DNA of 64,000 nt. Origin: Breoghania sp. L-A4 (lineage in GTDB: Bacteria; Pseudomonadota; Alphaproteobacteria; Rhizobiales; Stappiaceae). The DNA lies in the NCBI RefSeq assembly GCF_003432385.1, contig NZ_CP031841.1:806001-870000 (forward strand). The letters run 5' to 3'. The notes under the pieces are model-generated. The model was not told the origin of the DNA, made no database searches, and saw nothing but the letters and a program-made list of their open reading frames with translations. Numbering within the stretch: position 1 is the first letter of the stretch; each line of letters opens with the position of its first letter. A program made the translations under genes and the position numbers. This document shows positions 38,769 to 49,671 of this stretch, piece by piece.

Positions 38769-40588
38769 TCATGCGGCCGGTTTGTCGCGCTTGCGCGGGC
38801 CGATTTCGGGAAAGTCCTGGTCCGTCAGCGTTTCCTTTTCCAGCAGCAGCCGGGCGCCCTTGTCCAGCGTGGCGCGACGCGCCTCGAGAATGCCGATGGC
38901 GTCCGCGAACGCCCGCTCGACGCGCGCGCGCACGGCCAGATCGATTTCCCGCGCCGTGTCCTCGGATATTTCCTTCTGTTCCATCATGGGCTGCCCGTAG
39001 GGGCTTTGCCGCGGCGTCGAATAGACCCGGTTGCCGAGCTCCGGGTCCATGCCGTAGCGGGCGATCATCTCGTGCGCGACCTCGGTCGCCTGCTGCAGAT
39101 CGTCCGCCGCCCCGTCGAGATTTCGCCGATGGCGATGGTCTCCGCCGCCCGGCCGCCCATCAGGACCCGGAGCCGGTTCTCGAGATCCGTGACCGTCAGC
39201 AGGAAGCGGTCCTCAGTCGGCCGCTGCATGGTGTAGCCCAGCGCGCCGATGCCGCGCGGGATGATCGACACCTTGTGCACCGGATCGACGCCATCGAGGT
39301 TCGCGGCGACGAGCGCGTGCCCCATCTCGTGATAGGCGACGGTGCGTCTTTCGCGGTCCGACAGCACACGGCTTTTCTTCTCGATGCCGGCGACCACGCG
39401 TTCCACCGCCTGGGTGAAGTCGTCATCGGTCACCGCGCTGCCGCCGCGCCGGGTGGCGAGCAGCGCTGCCTCGTTGACGAGATTGGCGAGATCCGCACCC
39501 GAGAACCCCGCGGTGATCTGCGCCACCTTGTCCAGATCGAGATCGGGCGCGGCCTTGATCTTGCGGATGTGCACATCGAGGATCTGGCGGCGGCCGATCT
39601 TGTCTGGGCGGTCGACGAGCACCTGCCGGTCGAAGCGGCCGGCGCGCAACAGCGCGGGATCGAGGATTTCCGGCCGGTTGGTGGCGGCCAGCAGGATGAT
39701 GCCGACGGAAGGGTCGAAGCCGTCGAGTTCCGACAGCAACTGATTGAGCGTCTGCTCCTTTTCGTCGCTGCCGCCCATTGAGACGGCCATGCGGGCACGG
39801 CCGAGCGCGTCCAACTCGTCGATGAAGATGATCGCAGGGGCCTGCTTGCGCGCCTGCTCGAACAGGTCGCGCACCCGGGCCGCGCCGACACCGACGAACA
39901 TCTCGACGAACTCCGAGCCCGAAATCGAAAAGAAGGGTACGCCCGCCTCGCCGGCCACGGCGCGCGCCAGCAGGGTCTTGCCGGTGCCGGGAGGGCCGAC
40001 AAGCAGGATGCCCTTTGGAATACGAGCCCCGAGGCGGCCATACTCCTCGCGGTTGCGCAGAAAGGCGACAACCTCCTGAAGCTCGCGCTTGGCCTCGTCG
40101 ACGCCCGCCACATCCTTGAAGGTCACCTCGATGCCGGTCTCGACGAACACCTTGGCCTTGGACTTGCCGACGGTCATGAGGCCGCCGAGCCCCTGCTTTT
40201 CGGCGACGCGCCGGAAGACGAACATCCACAGGGCGAAAATCAGCGCCACCGGGACGATCCATGACAGCAGATCGCGCAGCAGCGTGGACTCCAGCGCGCC
40301 ACGATAGGTGACGCCGTATTTCGTCAGCAGCTCCGCCAGATCCTTGTCGACCCGGGTGGTGACGAAATACTTGTGATCGGCTTCGGCGGCGTCCGTGAAG
40401 GCGCCCTCGATGGTGTTCTGCTTGACGGTGATGTCGCCGATCTTGCCCTGTTTGAGCAATTCCTCGAAGCGCGAATAGGGGATCTGCTCGATGGTGGTGT
40501 TGGCGATCCACCAGCTCTGGAACGTGAACAGCAGCATCAGGGCCGCAAATGCGTACCAGAGATTGAATTGGGTCTGCTTCGGCGTCAT
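38769..40588 (-). pseudogene. ftsH: FtsH-type ATP-dependent zinc metalloprotease, broken by one frameshift
   Basis: The frame from 40588 encodes an FtsH: an N-terminal membrane helix, periplasmic part, second helix near 108-125, AAA ATPase with Walker A GPPGTGKT at 198-205, SRH region and HEMGH zinc motif near residue 415. Reading runs out after GEISTG in the wrong frame. The frame from 39068 continues the expected sequence (MIARYGMDPELG) to the normal end at 38769. A missing base in the CCCC run at 39110-39113 (one more C would read GAADDLQQATEVAHEM) explains it. The third zinc ligand, the Asp of that segment, lies just past the break. A sequencing error is likely. Confidence 0.9.
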
Positions 40589-40739
40589 CGGCGGTATGTC
40601 CTTGGCGATGTGTCTTCGTCTGGGCCGTCCGCGCGTGATCATTCCGCCGCCGTGTGTCCCACTGGCATCAAGTATGCCCGCGTGCCGGCGCGCCGGCATT
40701 GATTTTTGTCAGGTGGGATCCGGACGGCAAGCGGCGCGG

Positions 40740-42455
40740 TCAGTTGCCGCCGCGGCTTGACGGTTTGGTCCGGTACGTGGAGGCGCTGGTGCTGGCCAGC
40801 AGGATCACCGGGATCAGGCCGACGAGCACGATGGCCAGCGCCGGCAAGGCGGCGTCCTCGAACACCTCCTGCGAGGCGGCGGTGTAGACCGTGGTCGACA
40901 GGGTCTCGAAGTTGAACGGCCTGAGCAGGATCGTTGCCGGCAGCTCCTTCATGCAGTCGACGAAGACCAGCAGGGCGGCGGACAGCATCACCGGCTTGAT
41001 GATCGGCAGGTTGACCTCGGTCAGCGTGCGCAGCGGCGTGCGCCCCAGCGTGCGCGCGACCATGTCCAGATGCGGGCTGATCTTGCCGAAGCCGGATTCG
41101 ATCGAGCCGTAGGAGACCGCGAGGAAGCGCGTGACATAGGCGTAGACGAGGGCGGCGCCCGATCCGGTCAGCATGAGGCCGGTGGCGATGCCGAACGCCT
41201 GGCGCGACAGCCCGTCGACCATGTTGTCGAAGGCGGCGAGCGGGATCAGGATGCCGACCGCCAGGATGGTCCCGGGCACCGCATAGCCGATGGACGCCAG
41301 CCGCGCAGCACCCTGCAGCAGCGGCGTGGGACGGATGCGCTGCGCATAGGCCAGCGTGACGCCGACCGCGACCGTGGCAATCGCCGCGATGGCTGCCAGC
41401 AGCAGGCTGTTGGTGATGGCCGAGAGGAAGTCCGGGTCCACAAGCTGTCCCAGGCGGCGGCTCGCGAAATCCGCCAGCAGCAGGGCGGGAAACACGAAGC
41501 CAAGCAGCACGGGCAGCGCGCAGGCGATGACGGCGAGCGCGGCGAGCGGCGGGCTGAGCCGATATCCGGGAAGCGGCCGGTAGCGGCTCGAGGTCAGATG
41601 GAAACGCTGGTGCCGGCGGGCGTAGCGCTCCGCCCACAGCAGCGCGAAGACCACCACCAGCATGGCGCAGGCCATCTGGGCGGCGCCGGGCAGGCTGCCG
41701 CGGTTCAGCCAGGTGTCGTAGACGGAGAAGGTCAGCGTCTGGACGCCGAAAAACTCCACCGCGCCGATGTCGTTGAGGCATTCCATCAGCGCCAGCGACA
41801 CGCCCACGGCAACGGCCGGGCGCGCCAGCGGCAGCGCGACGCGGAAGAACAGGCGCAGCGGTCCCGCGCCGAGCGTGCGCGACACGTCCAGGATGCACGA
41901 GGACTGCATCATGAAGGTCGCTCGCGTGGTCAGGTACACGTAAGGATAGAGCACCAGCCCCATGACGATCGCCGCGCCGCCGAGCGAGCGGATTTCCGGA
42001 AACCAGTAGTCGCGCGAGGTGTGATAGCCAAACAGCGTGCGCAGCGCCGTCTGCACCGGTCCCGTGTAGTCGAGGATTTCGACGTAGGCATAGGCGATGA
42101 TGTATGTGGGAACGCTGAGCGGCACCAGCAGCGCCCAGTCGAACAGCCGCCGTCCGGGAAAGCGGCACATGGTGACGAGCCAGGCGGTGCCGACGCCGAT
42201 AATGCTCGTCATCGTGCCGACGCCGAGCATCAGCAGCGCCGTGGTTGCGATCGAGCGCGGCAGGACGGTGGAGATCAGATGCGGCCAGATATCGCCCGCC
42301 GGGCGCATCGCCAGGATCACCAGGGTGATGATCGGTGCGAGCACAAGCGCCGTGACCGCCCCGACCGCGATCAGCCATCCGAATTCGCCGCGCCCCTTCG
42401 CGCAGGGCACGCCGGTTTTCGTGTCGTTGTCCGGGGAGGCTGTTGCGAGCGTCAT
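40740..42455 (-). CDS. Ferric-iron ABC transporter permease, FbpB-like
   Basis: The 571-residue membrane protein carries two fused transporter-permease halves, as in the FbpB/SfuB family. Each half has the EAA-type ABC-contact loop: MECLNDIGAVEFFGVQTL after SRTLGAGPLRLFFRVALPLARPA in the first, and KELPATILLRPFNFETLSTTVY after ARTLGRTPLRTLTEVNLPIIKPV in the second. Around twelve hydrophobic helices are present. It follows the ferric-binding-protein gene in the same direction, with a strong hairpin between them. The ATPase gene is not seen in the window. Confidence 0.92.
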   Translation of the reverse strand: MTLATASPDNDTKTGVPCAKGRGEFGWLIAVGAVTALVLAPIITLVILAMRPAGDIWPHLISTVLPRSIATTALLMLGVGTMTSIIGVGTAWLVTMCRFPGRRLFDWALLVPLSVPTYIIAYAYVEILDYTGPVQTALRTLFGYHTSRDYWFPEIRSLGGAAIVMGLVLYPYVYLTTRATFMMQSSCILDVSRTLGAGPLRLFFRVALPLARPAVAVGVSLALMECLNDIGAVEFFGVQTLTFSVYDTWLNRGSLPGAAQMACAMLVVVFALLWAERYARRHQRFHLTSSRYRPLPGYRLSPPLAALAVIACALPVLLGFVFPALLLADFASRRLGQLVDPDFLSAITNSLLLAAIAAIATVAVGVTLAYAQRIRPTPLLQGAARLASIGYAVPGTILAVGILIPLAAFDNMVDGLSRQAFGIATGLMLTGSGAALVYAYVTRFLAVSYGSIESGFGKISPHLDMVARTLGRTPLRTLTEVNLPIIKPVMLSAALLVFVDCMKELPATILLRPFNFETLSTTVYTAASQEVFEDAALPALAIVLVGLIPVILLASTSASTYRTKPSSRGGN

Positions 42456-42480
42456 CTGGTTCCGATGATGATAAGAAGAC

Positions 42481-42507
42481 GCCGCGCTTTCGGAATAAAA
42501 GCGCGGC
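42481..42507 (-). terminator. Hairpin between the binding-protein and permease genes
   Basis: GCCGCGCTTT at 42481-42490 and AAAGCGCGGC at 42498-42507 form a ten-base perfect stem with a seven-base loop. On the minus strand it lies after the binding-protein stop and before the permease start, followed by a T-containing stretch (TCTTCTTATC). It may be a partial terminator or an mRNA 3'-end stabiliser that keeps the binding protein in excess over the permease. Confidence 0.75.
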
Positions 42508-42578
42508 GCTCGAGGTCTATTCGCTATATCGCAAAGGTGCCGGTTGCGTAAACGCCACCCGGCATGGCTGTCCCAGGC

Positions 42579-43651
42579 TCAGCTCGACGGGCCGTCGTTG
42601 AAGCCGACCTTGTCGACCAGCTCGCTGGCCGTCTTGCGGTGCTTGGCGATTTCGATCAGCGGCATCTCATCGGCTTTCAGCGCGCCCCAGGAGGCGACGC
42701 GGTCGCTCGGCGCCACACCGGGCTTCACCGGATATTCGAAGTTGACCTCGGCGTAGATGTGCTGGGCCTCGTCCGACGTCAGGAATTCCATCAGCTTGAT
42801 GGCGTTTTCCTTGTTGGGCGCATGCTTGGTGAGCATCATCGCCGAGATGTTCACATGCGTGCCGCGGTCGTCCGCGTCGGGGAACAGGATGCGCACGGAA
42901 TTGGCCCAGTCCTTCTGCTCCGGCTCTTTGTCGTTCGTCTGCATCTTGCCCATGTAGTAGGTGTTTCCGAGCGCGATGTCGCATTCGCCCGAAAAGATCG
43001 CCTGGACCTGGGCGCGGTCGTTGCCCGTGGGCTTGCGGGCGAGGTTTTCCTTCACCGCGGCGAGCCACTCCTCGGCCTTTTCCGCGCCTTCATGCGCGAT
43101 GATCGAGGCGATCAGGCCGATGGTGTAGTCGTGCTGGCCGGACCGCGTGCAGATGCGGCCCTTCCACTTCGGATCGGCCAGCTCGGCGTAGGTGATGCTG
43201 TCCTGGGCCACGCGCTCCTTGGAGGCGTAGATGACGCGCGCGCGCGTCGTCAGGCCGAACCAGTTGCCTTCCGGATCGCGGTACTGGGGGGGATGTTGGC
43301 GTTGATCGCCGGGTCGTCGATCGGCTGGGTGATGCCGAGGTCCTTGGCGCCGTCCACGCGGCCGATATCGACGCTGAGCAGCAGGTCCGCCGGGGAGTTC
43401 TCGCCTTCCGCCTTGATGCGTTCGCCAAGACCCTTGGAGGCGTAGACGATGTTCGTCGCGATGCCGGTTTCCTTGGTGAAGGCGTCCAGCAGCGGCTCGA
43501 TCAGATAGGGCTGCCGATAGGAATAGATATTGACCTCGCCATCGGCGAGCGCGGGGCTGCTCGAGGCGGTGCAGAGTGCGGCGAGGGCGACGAGGCCCGC
43601 GCCGGAGAACAGGGATACAGCGCGGCGCGCCGTGCACGGCTGGAATGTCAT
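42579..43651 (-). pseudogene. Ferric-iron-binding periplasmic protein (FbpA/AfuA-like), broken in a G7 tract
   Basis: The start at 43651 (MTFQPCTARRAV) is preceded by GGAGAA. A signal peptide and the family start GEVNIYSYRQPYLIEPLLDAFTKETGIATNIVYASKGLGERIKAEG follow. After NANIPP the frame goes wrong; the normal sequence QYRDPEGNWFGLTTRARVIYASKERV continues in another frame to the end at 42579. The switch coincides with seven G bases on the plus strand at 43286-43292; eight (or five) would restore the frame. The protein would be about 350 residues and binds iron for the adjacent permease. The break is probably a sequence error or a slippage site. Confidence 0.88.
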
Positions 43652-43663
43652 TTGTTTCTCCAT

Positions 43664-43952
43664 CAGGCAGAGGTCAAGGCTCTGCCGTAAGGTTAGCTTT
43701 CTTGAATGTAACCATCATAATATTGCGCGCGGGTCGGCCGAATGCAAGATCGGGATATCAATTCCGCGTTATATTCCAATAGGTTAGAATTATTCCAAAC
43801 TATAAGATGCAAGTATTAGCCGCGAGGGAGGACAAATCCGCGTTGCAATTCCGCCGGTTACCTCCACCGCGGTGCGCGGATGGGGCACATGCAGCGCGGC
43901 CCGCGTCGGATTGACGCGCCCCGCACGGCGGTCCCACTCACGCGGGCCGCGG
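43664..43952. other. Intergenic region with a candidate iron-responsive operator
   Basis: About 290 bases lie between the ferric-binding gene and the large kinase gene. The part 43690-43815 is AT-rich and promoter-like for the iron operon. No gene is supported. The operator candidate is listed separately. Confidence 0.5.
43783..43800. promoter_or_regulatory. Candidate Irr-type (ICE) box upstream of the ferric transporter
   Basis: GTTAGAATTATTCCAAAC resembles the rhizobial iron-control element of the form TTTAGAA-N3-TTCTAAA: an AGAA, three bases, TTCNAAA. It lies about 130 bases upstream of the ferric-binding start, in the AT-rich promoter region. Matching by eye only; two of the palindrome positions deviate. 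Confidence 0.4.
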
Positions 43953-46900
43953 CTATTCCGCCAGAACGCGCTGGGAGGGAAAGGTGATTTCCACCAGGGT
44001 TCCGTGCGCGGGCGTGGAGTCGATGGAGAAATGCGCCCTGTTGGCCTCCACCAGCGCCTTGGTCAGCGGCAGTCCCAGACCGGTGCCGCCGCCCAGCCTC
44101 GCGGTGTGCAATTGCCGGAACGGCTCCAGCGCCGCCTTGATGTCCTTGGCGGACATGCCGATGCCGGTATCGCGCACGCGCAGCACCACCACGCCGTTGG
44201 GCTCCAGCGCCGTGGACATGATGACCTGGCCGCCCGGCTGGTTGAACTTGATGGCGTTGGACAGCAGATTGAGCACGATCTGGCGCAAGGACCGCTGATC
44301 CGCGACGATGTTGGGCACCGACGCGGGCAAGCTGGTGCGGATGATGATCCGCTCGCGGTTGGCCTGCGGCTGCATCAGGGCGACGCAGTCGCTGATCAAC
44401 TCGTTCACGGGCACCGCCTCGAAGCTGAGATCGAGCTTTCCGGCCTCCACCTTGGACAGATCCAGCAGGTCGTTGACCAGGCTCAGAAGATGCGAGCCGG
44501 AGTTGTGGATGTCGCTGAGGTAGTCCTTGTAGCGCTCGTTGCCGATGGCGCCGAATCGTTCCTCGATCATAACCTCCGAGAAGCCGATGATGGCGTTCAG
44601 CGGCGTGCGGATTTCGTGGCTGATCTTGGCCAGGAAGTCGGACTTCTGGGAGCTGGCGTTTTCCGCCTGTTTCTTGGCGCGGGTGAGTTCTTCCTCGGCC
44701 TTCTTCCACTGGGTGATGTCGCGCAACACGGCGCAGAACTTCGTGTCGTCGTCGGTGTCGCCGATGCGTCCCACGGTCATGAACAGCGGCGTCAATCCAC
44801 CGCCCGGCACCTGTCCGATGACCTCGCGGCCATCGTTGAGCACGCTGGCCACGCCGTTGACCAGCAGCCCGTCAAGATAGTCCAGGGCGCCGCGATGGCT
44901 TTCCGGCGCCAGGAAATCGGTCAGCGACTTGCCGGTCATGTCCGCGTCGTCGACGCCGAAAAGCGCCTGCGCGGAGCGGCTGGCCTTGAGGATCCGGCCG
45001 TCGGTGGCGAGCACCAGAACGCCGTCCGTCGCAGTGTCCAGAATAGCGTCCATTTCGGCGACGCGGTCCTCGGCCCGCGCAAGCGCCGCCTTGGCTTCGT
45101 GCAATCGGTCGATGGCGGTTTCGCGCGAGGGGTCGCGCTTGTCGCGCAATGAGATCATCAGCGCCCGCGCGCCCTGCCAGGGCACGGAATGCATGTGCGC
45201 ATCCACGGGCCGCAGGCTGCCGTCGGACAGTTGCACCCGCAGCGTCCGCTCGACTTCCTCATCGGGTCCCGCGACAGGGGGCCATTCCTCCGGCTCGGCG
45301 AAGATCGATTCCAGGCCGCCCGCTTCGGTGAGCGCGCCGAGATCGGCGTAACCGAGCAGGTTCATCAGCGTGTTGTTGGCATAGACCACGTCGCGGCCGC
45401 GCACGATGGCGACGCCGATGGGCAACCGGTCGAGCAGCCGGGGATGGATCGACACATCGTCGGCGCCGGAGACGCGGCTTTGCGTGACATCCGCCGACCG
45501 CGCGGTCGGGCGCGCGGCGATGGGCATGGGGATCGGCGCGTTGACGGGCCTCTCCGCGTCCGCCGCTGTTTCCACGGCTTCCTCGATGACGAGGACGTCC
45601 GCCGCCACTTTCTCTGCGGGAGCGACGACGGCATCGTCGGCCACCGTGCCGCCGGGCGCCGCATCGTCAGCCGACGGCTCATCTTGCGGCAGGTCTTGCG
45701 GGGGGACCGTGCCGGCCGTCGTCGCGAGGCCCTCGTCCGCATCGCTGGGCGCCGTCGGCCGCGGCGTCTTGCGGTTGGTGTCCTCGATCCGGTTGCCCAG
45801 GGCTTCGGCGATCTTGCGGAAGGCTTCCCGCTCGGGCTTGGTCAGCAGCGCTTCCGGCGCATTGGGCTGACGCTCGGCGAGGCGGATGACGGTTTCGGCA
45901 AAGCTCTCGCCGTTGCCGGTCGCGGCCGGGGTCTCATCCGCGGCGCCGCCCGACGGTTTGGCCGGCGCATTCTCGACCGGTGTCGCGCGCGGGTTCGCGG
46001 TCTTCTCTGCGGGGCGCACGAAGGGCAGCAGCGGCGTGACCTCGTGCAGGGCGTTGTCGGCGCCGAATGCGCCGCTCGCACCGAGCGGACGCGCTTCGGT
46101 CCCGGCAGGCTCGTCCTCGACGGTGATCGTCTCCCCGGTGAGCACTTCCGCGTCAATATCAACGCCCTCGACCGTGGCGAGGCTCTCGCCGGCCAGGCGC
46201 GGTTCGGGCGCTTCCTCCGGTTCCGGATCGACCGGCGCTTCCCAGACATCCGCGTTGGCCGCTTCCGGCAGACCGAAGGCCACGGGCTCCATCGTGTCGT
46301 TGTCCGCCTCGGAGGCCGATGTGTCGATGGAGGCAAACAGACCCGGATAGGCGGGCACGCTGATCAAGCCGCGGATGGCCGACGGCTGGTCGGCGAGATG
46401 CACGATGGTCGCTGTGGAGGCGCGCGGTTCGTCATTCGCCGCCGGGGCTTCCTCTGTGGCGCCGTCCGTGTCCGGCGCATCGCCCTGCCGCTCCGCAGGC
46501 GTGTCACTGGCCCCGGATGCCTCGATGTCCGCAGTTTCGGCGGCCTCGGGCTCAGCGGTTTCGGGCTCAGCAATCTCGGGCTCAGCGGCCTCAGCAGGCT
46601 CAGTCTGTGCGGTCCCGGTCACAAGAGCTGCCGCCGCAAGCGTTTCGGTGTCCGTGGTCTCGACGGCTTCAACCGGGATGCGGGGGCCATCGAGGTCGGA
46701 GTCCGGGGCCGCGATCGCCGGCGTTGCGGCGATCAAGGATGCGATGGCCACCGGTTCGTCCGTCGGAGTTTCGGGCGTCGCGGCCACATCTGGCGCGGAG
46801 TCCGATGCGGCGCCAGCCTCGGCAGCATGCGTCTCGGCGTCTGTAACGGTGTTCACCGTGTCGTCCGGTTCAGACGGATCCGGCGTGGGCACGTCGGAGA

Positions 46901-49123
46901 TGACGGCCGCTTCCTGCGACGCCATCGGCATGGCGTCGCCCGGACGGCAGACGCCAAAGCCGCGATAGCCTTCGAACACGCGGTTGCGGTCGAACGCCGG
47001 CAGGGCGGCGAGATCGACGGGAACGGCGATCGGATTGTCGGTGACGGGCCAGTCGACGGTCAGTCCGCTCCAGGTGTCGCGGCGCTCAAGCGACTTGGCG
47101 ATGCGTCCGTCGGCGTCGATTCCAAGCCGGTCGGCGACCTCGCTCCATGTCTGGCCGACGATGTCCGTGGAGACGCCGCCCAGGACCTGCGCGAGCTCAG
47201 GCGACACCGAGGTGAAGCGTCGTTCGGCGTCCATCTGCCACACGAAGCGCACCGGCGGCGTGTAGCCGGGAAAGACAAAGCGGTCGCTGGCGGCGGCCTC
47301 AGCCTCAGCCTCAGCCTCAGTTTCAGTTTCAGTTTCAGTTTCAGTTTCAGTTTCAGTTTCAGTTTCAGTTTCAGTTTCAGTTTCAGTTTCAGTTTCAGTC
47401 TTGCCGTCGTCGATACCGGTGGCCATGGCGTCGACGGGCGTATCGCCGGTCTCCGGAGCGGTCGTGTCGGATACGTCGGAGGGGTCTTGGGCGATGGCGA
47501 CGGTCTCTTGTTCGGACATGCTGCTCCCGGTCGCGTCCACATGCGGGACGTCCGCGTCAGGCGCGGTGTCATCGTGCGGCATGGCGGCCTCGGCGGTCTC
47601 GAGGGCGCCATCGTGCGTGTCATCTGCGTCGTGCTGGATTGCGTCGCTCTCAACGGTCTCGTGCATCTCGCCGGACGCCGCGAGCAAATCGTCTGCGATA
47701 GCTTCGGGCGCAGCCTCGGGTTCCCCGGGACCGGAAACCGGCGTCTCTTGCTCTTCAACCCCGGCTGCTGCAACCGCAAGCCCCTGTGGCTCAGAACCGT
47801 CCGTCCCGGTCTCGTCCGTTTCGGTTTCCGCGGCTTCGGACGTCTCGGATGTCTCGCCGGCAGCGCCGGAGAACTCATCGAAGTCGGTGACGCCGTTCCG
47901 CAACGCGCCATTGATGAGCGGCGCACGCTCGCTTTCCACGGCCCGCTCATCCTCGTCCTGGAGCGCCTTTTTCGCGGCCATGACCTCGGCGACGATCTTT
48001 TCGTCGAGAGATGTCTGCGACCGCGACGCAGCCGGCGCGCCGTTCTCGTTGGCGCTGCCTTCCGTGACCACGGGCGTGACCGCGGGCTCATTGGCTTGCA
48101 CCAGCCGACGCCAAGGGAAGAAGTTTTTCGGAAACCGCGAGGTTGCCACGGTTCGCGCGGCGCGGCGCGGCGCGTCCTCCGCCGGCTGTTCCGCAGCGAT
48201 CTGCTCCGCGGCTTCGGTTTCCGACGCCTGTTTCGCGGCCACAGCCTCGGCCAGGCTCGGCCGTGCCCTCGGCTCTGATTCCGCCGCGTCATCCATTTCC
48301 GAAGGGGTATCAGCGGAGGAGATGCCGGGCGTGGCGGATTCGCCCTGCGCGGCTTCGATCCGCGCGGTTTCGGCCGCCTCACCGGGACCATCGTCCCCGG
48401 CTGCGTCCCGGTGGCGTCGTCGATGGGCGCGTCGAGCGCAGCGGCGGCCGTGTCTGTGGCCGGCAGCGGTTGGGTGCTGACCAGCAGCAGGAAATCGGCG
48501 CCGGCACCGTCGCCCAGATGGGCGATGCGCGCGGCATGGCGCGCGCCGTCGATCTCGGCGCTCGCGTCCATGGCGCCGCCGTCCTCGGAGTCCGCGTCGG
48601 GCACGATGCTGGTCGGTCGCGGCGGGGCAAGCGCTCCGGCCTTGGCGATGACGCCGCCCTCGCCCGCGTCCGCGGAGCCGATCAGGAATGCGGCGGTGGT
48701 GTCGGAGGCGAGCAGGCCGCAAAGCGCCTGCAGCGGCGCATCGGACGCCGTGCTGGCGGCATCGATGGCGACGATCAGGGCGGCATCCCCGCCATCGGGC
48801 AGGCTGAGGCGGCGGCCGAGCGTCGTCACCACGACCATGTTGGGGCCGAGATAGAAGCGCAGGCGGCCGATGGCGTCGCGGTCGGACGCGCCGCTGGCGG
48901 CGATGCGCTGAAGGTGGGCGCGGGCGGGAGCGGAATCGGGCAGGGGCCGCTTCAGCAGCGTGTCCATCGACGCGGCGCGGAAGAATTGCGCGCCGGCGGC
49001 GTTGGACCACAGAATCGTGCGGCCGTCGCCCGACCACACCCAGGCCGGACGTGCATCGCCCAGAAGCGGAGCAACCGCATCCAGGGTGCAAATATCGAGA
49101 TAGACACGGTTGTGTCCGTCCAT
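43953..49123 (-). pseudogene. Very large PleC/DivJ/PdhS-type sensor histidine kinase, broken by one frameshift
   Basis: If the frame is restored the protein has about 1720 residues. The N-terminal part (MDGHNRVYLDICTLDAV, PAWVWSGDGRTILWSNAAGAQFF) looks PAS-like. After an acidic low-complexity linker of several hundred residues come two PAS domains (about 1225-1345 and 1355-1470) and a HisKA/HATPase with HEIRTPLNAIIGFSEVMIEERFG, ERYKDYLSDIHNSGSHLLSLVNDLLDLSKVEAG, and ATP-lid GGGTGLGLPLTKALVE. The FG-GN-RYKDY...DIH-SG pattern is that of the PleC/DivJ/PdhS cell-cycle kinases. The break lies at the CCCC run 48395-48398, where one extra base joins the two frames. No membrane helix is evident. Confidence 0.85.
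47297..47398. repeat. 17-unit hexanucleotide tandem repeat inside the kinase gene
   Basis: Four CCTCAG units are followed by thirteen TTTCAG units without interruption (plus strand). On the coding strand they give a run of Ala-Glu and Thr-Glu dipeptides. As the unit is six bases, changes in copy number lengthen or shorten the acidic linker without breaking the frame. The transition from CCTCAG to TTTCAG suggests expansion of the younger type. Confidence 0.95.
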
Positions 49124-49671
49124 GGTGTGTCGAACTCCGCTGCAAATACGTCCGAACCGATAACGCGGCCGTCCGGAGCCCCGTTGCATACGCTTAATAG
49201 CTTGTTAATATCTTGAATGGGCCACATCGTCCACGAACGGATGGCAGATTAGCCTTGCTCGTTTGTCGATTGGTTAATTGGGACATCCGAATTTTCTGCA
49301 ATCCGAAGCTTGTCTGTCTCGGTCTCGCGACACATCTCTAGCGCGGCAACTGGTTCCATTTCATGGCGGATCGTTCCGCGCAAGGCTGGTGTTCGCGCAC
49401 CGCCGCGCCTCGCGACCGTCAAGACCGGTGCGCCGCGAGATGCCGGTTTCCGGTTCGGCGTCGGATCCGCGGGCATGCGCTGCGCGCTCGCACTGTCGCA
49501 CAAATGTCTGGTAGACTGCGTACAACACGCGGAACAGGCGGGGGTTGCGGCGGTCCACCAGGACGCTGGAATGGCAACTCTAGCATATTGATTCCGATGA
49601 TGTTTTTTTCGCGTTTGGCGCGATGATCCCGTGCTAGAATGGCACCCGTTGAAACAGTTGAGGAGAGCCAA
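49124..49671. other. Intergenic region between the kinase and first phasin genes
   Basis: About 550 bases. The first 140 bases are AT-rich (TTAATATCTTGAATGGG, GATTGGTTAATTGGG) and probably contain the kinase promoter. The last 80 bases lead to the phasin start, with an AGGAGAG ribosome site. Short open frames exist in the middle but show no coding character that I can support. Confidence 0.4.

Noticed and set aside
42579-43637. Reading the downstream ferric-binding frame as an independent protein with its own start at 43637
   Set aside because: Its first 110 residues are the wrong-frame translation of the signal peptide and N-terminal domain; only the part after the G7 tract is real.
47297-47398. 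CRISPR-like array
   Set aside because: The repeat is a simple uninterrupted hexamer without spacers and lies inside a coding region in frame.
45189-48278. A very long plus-strand open frame (over 1000 codons) opposite the kinase gene
   Set aside because: Its product is a low-complexity Arg/Gly/Val/Phe-rich sequence without domains. It is a shadow of the kinase's high-GC acidic linker.
49310-49591. A short plus-strand open frame between the kinase and the first phasin
   Set aside because: No ribosome site, no coherent composition and no recognisable domain; likely chance in high-GC sequence.
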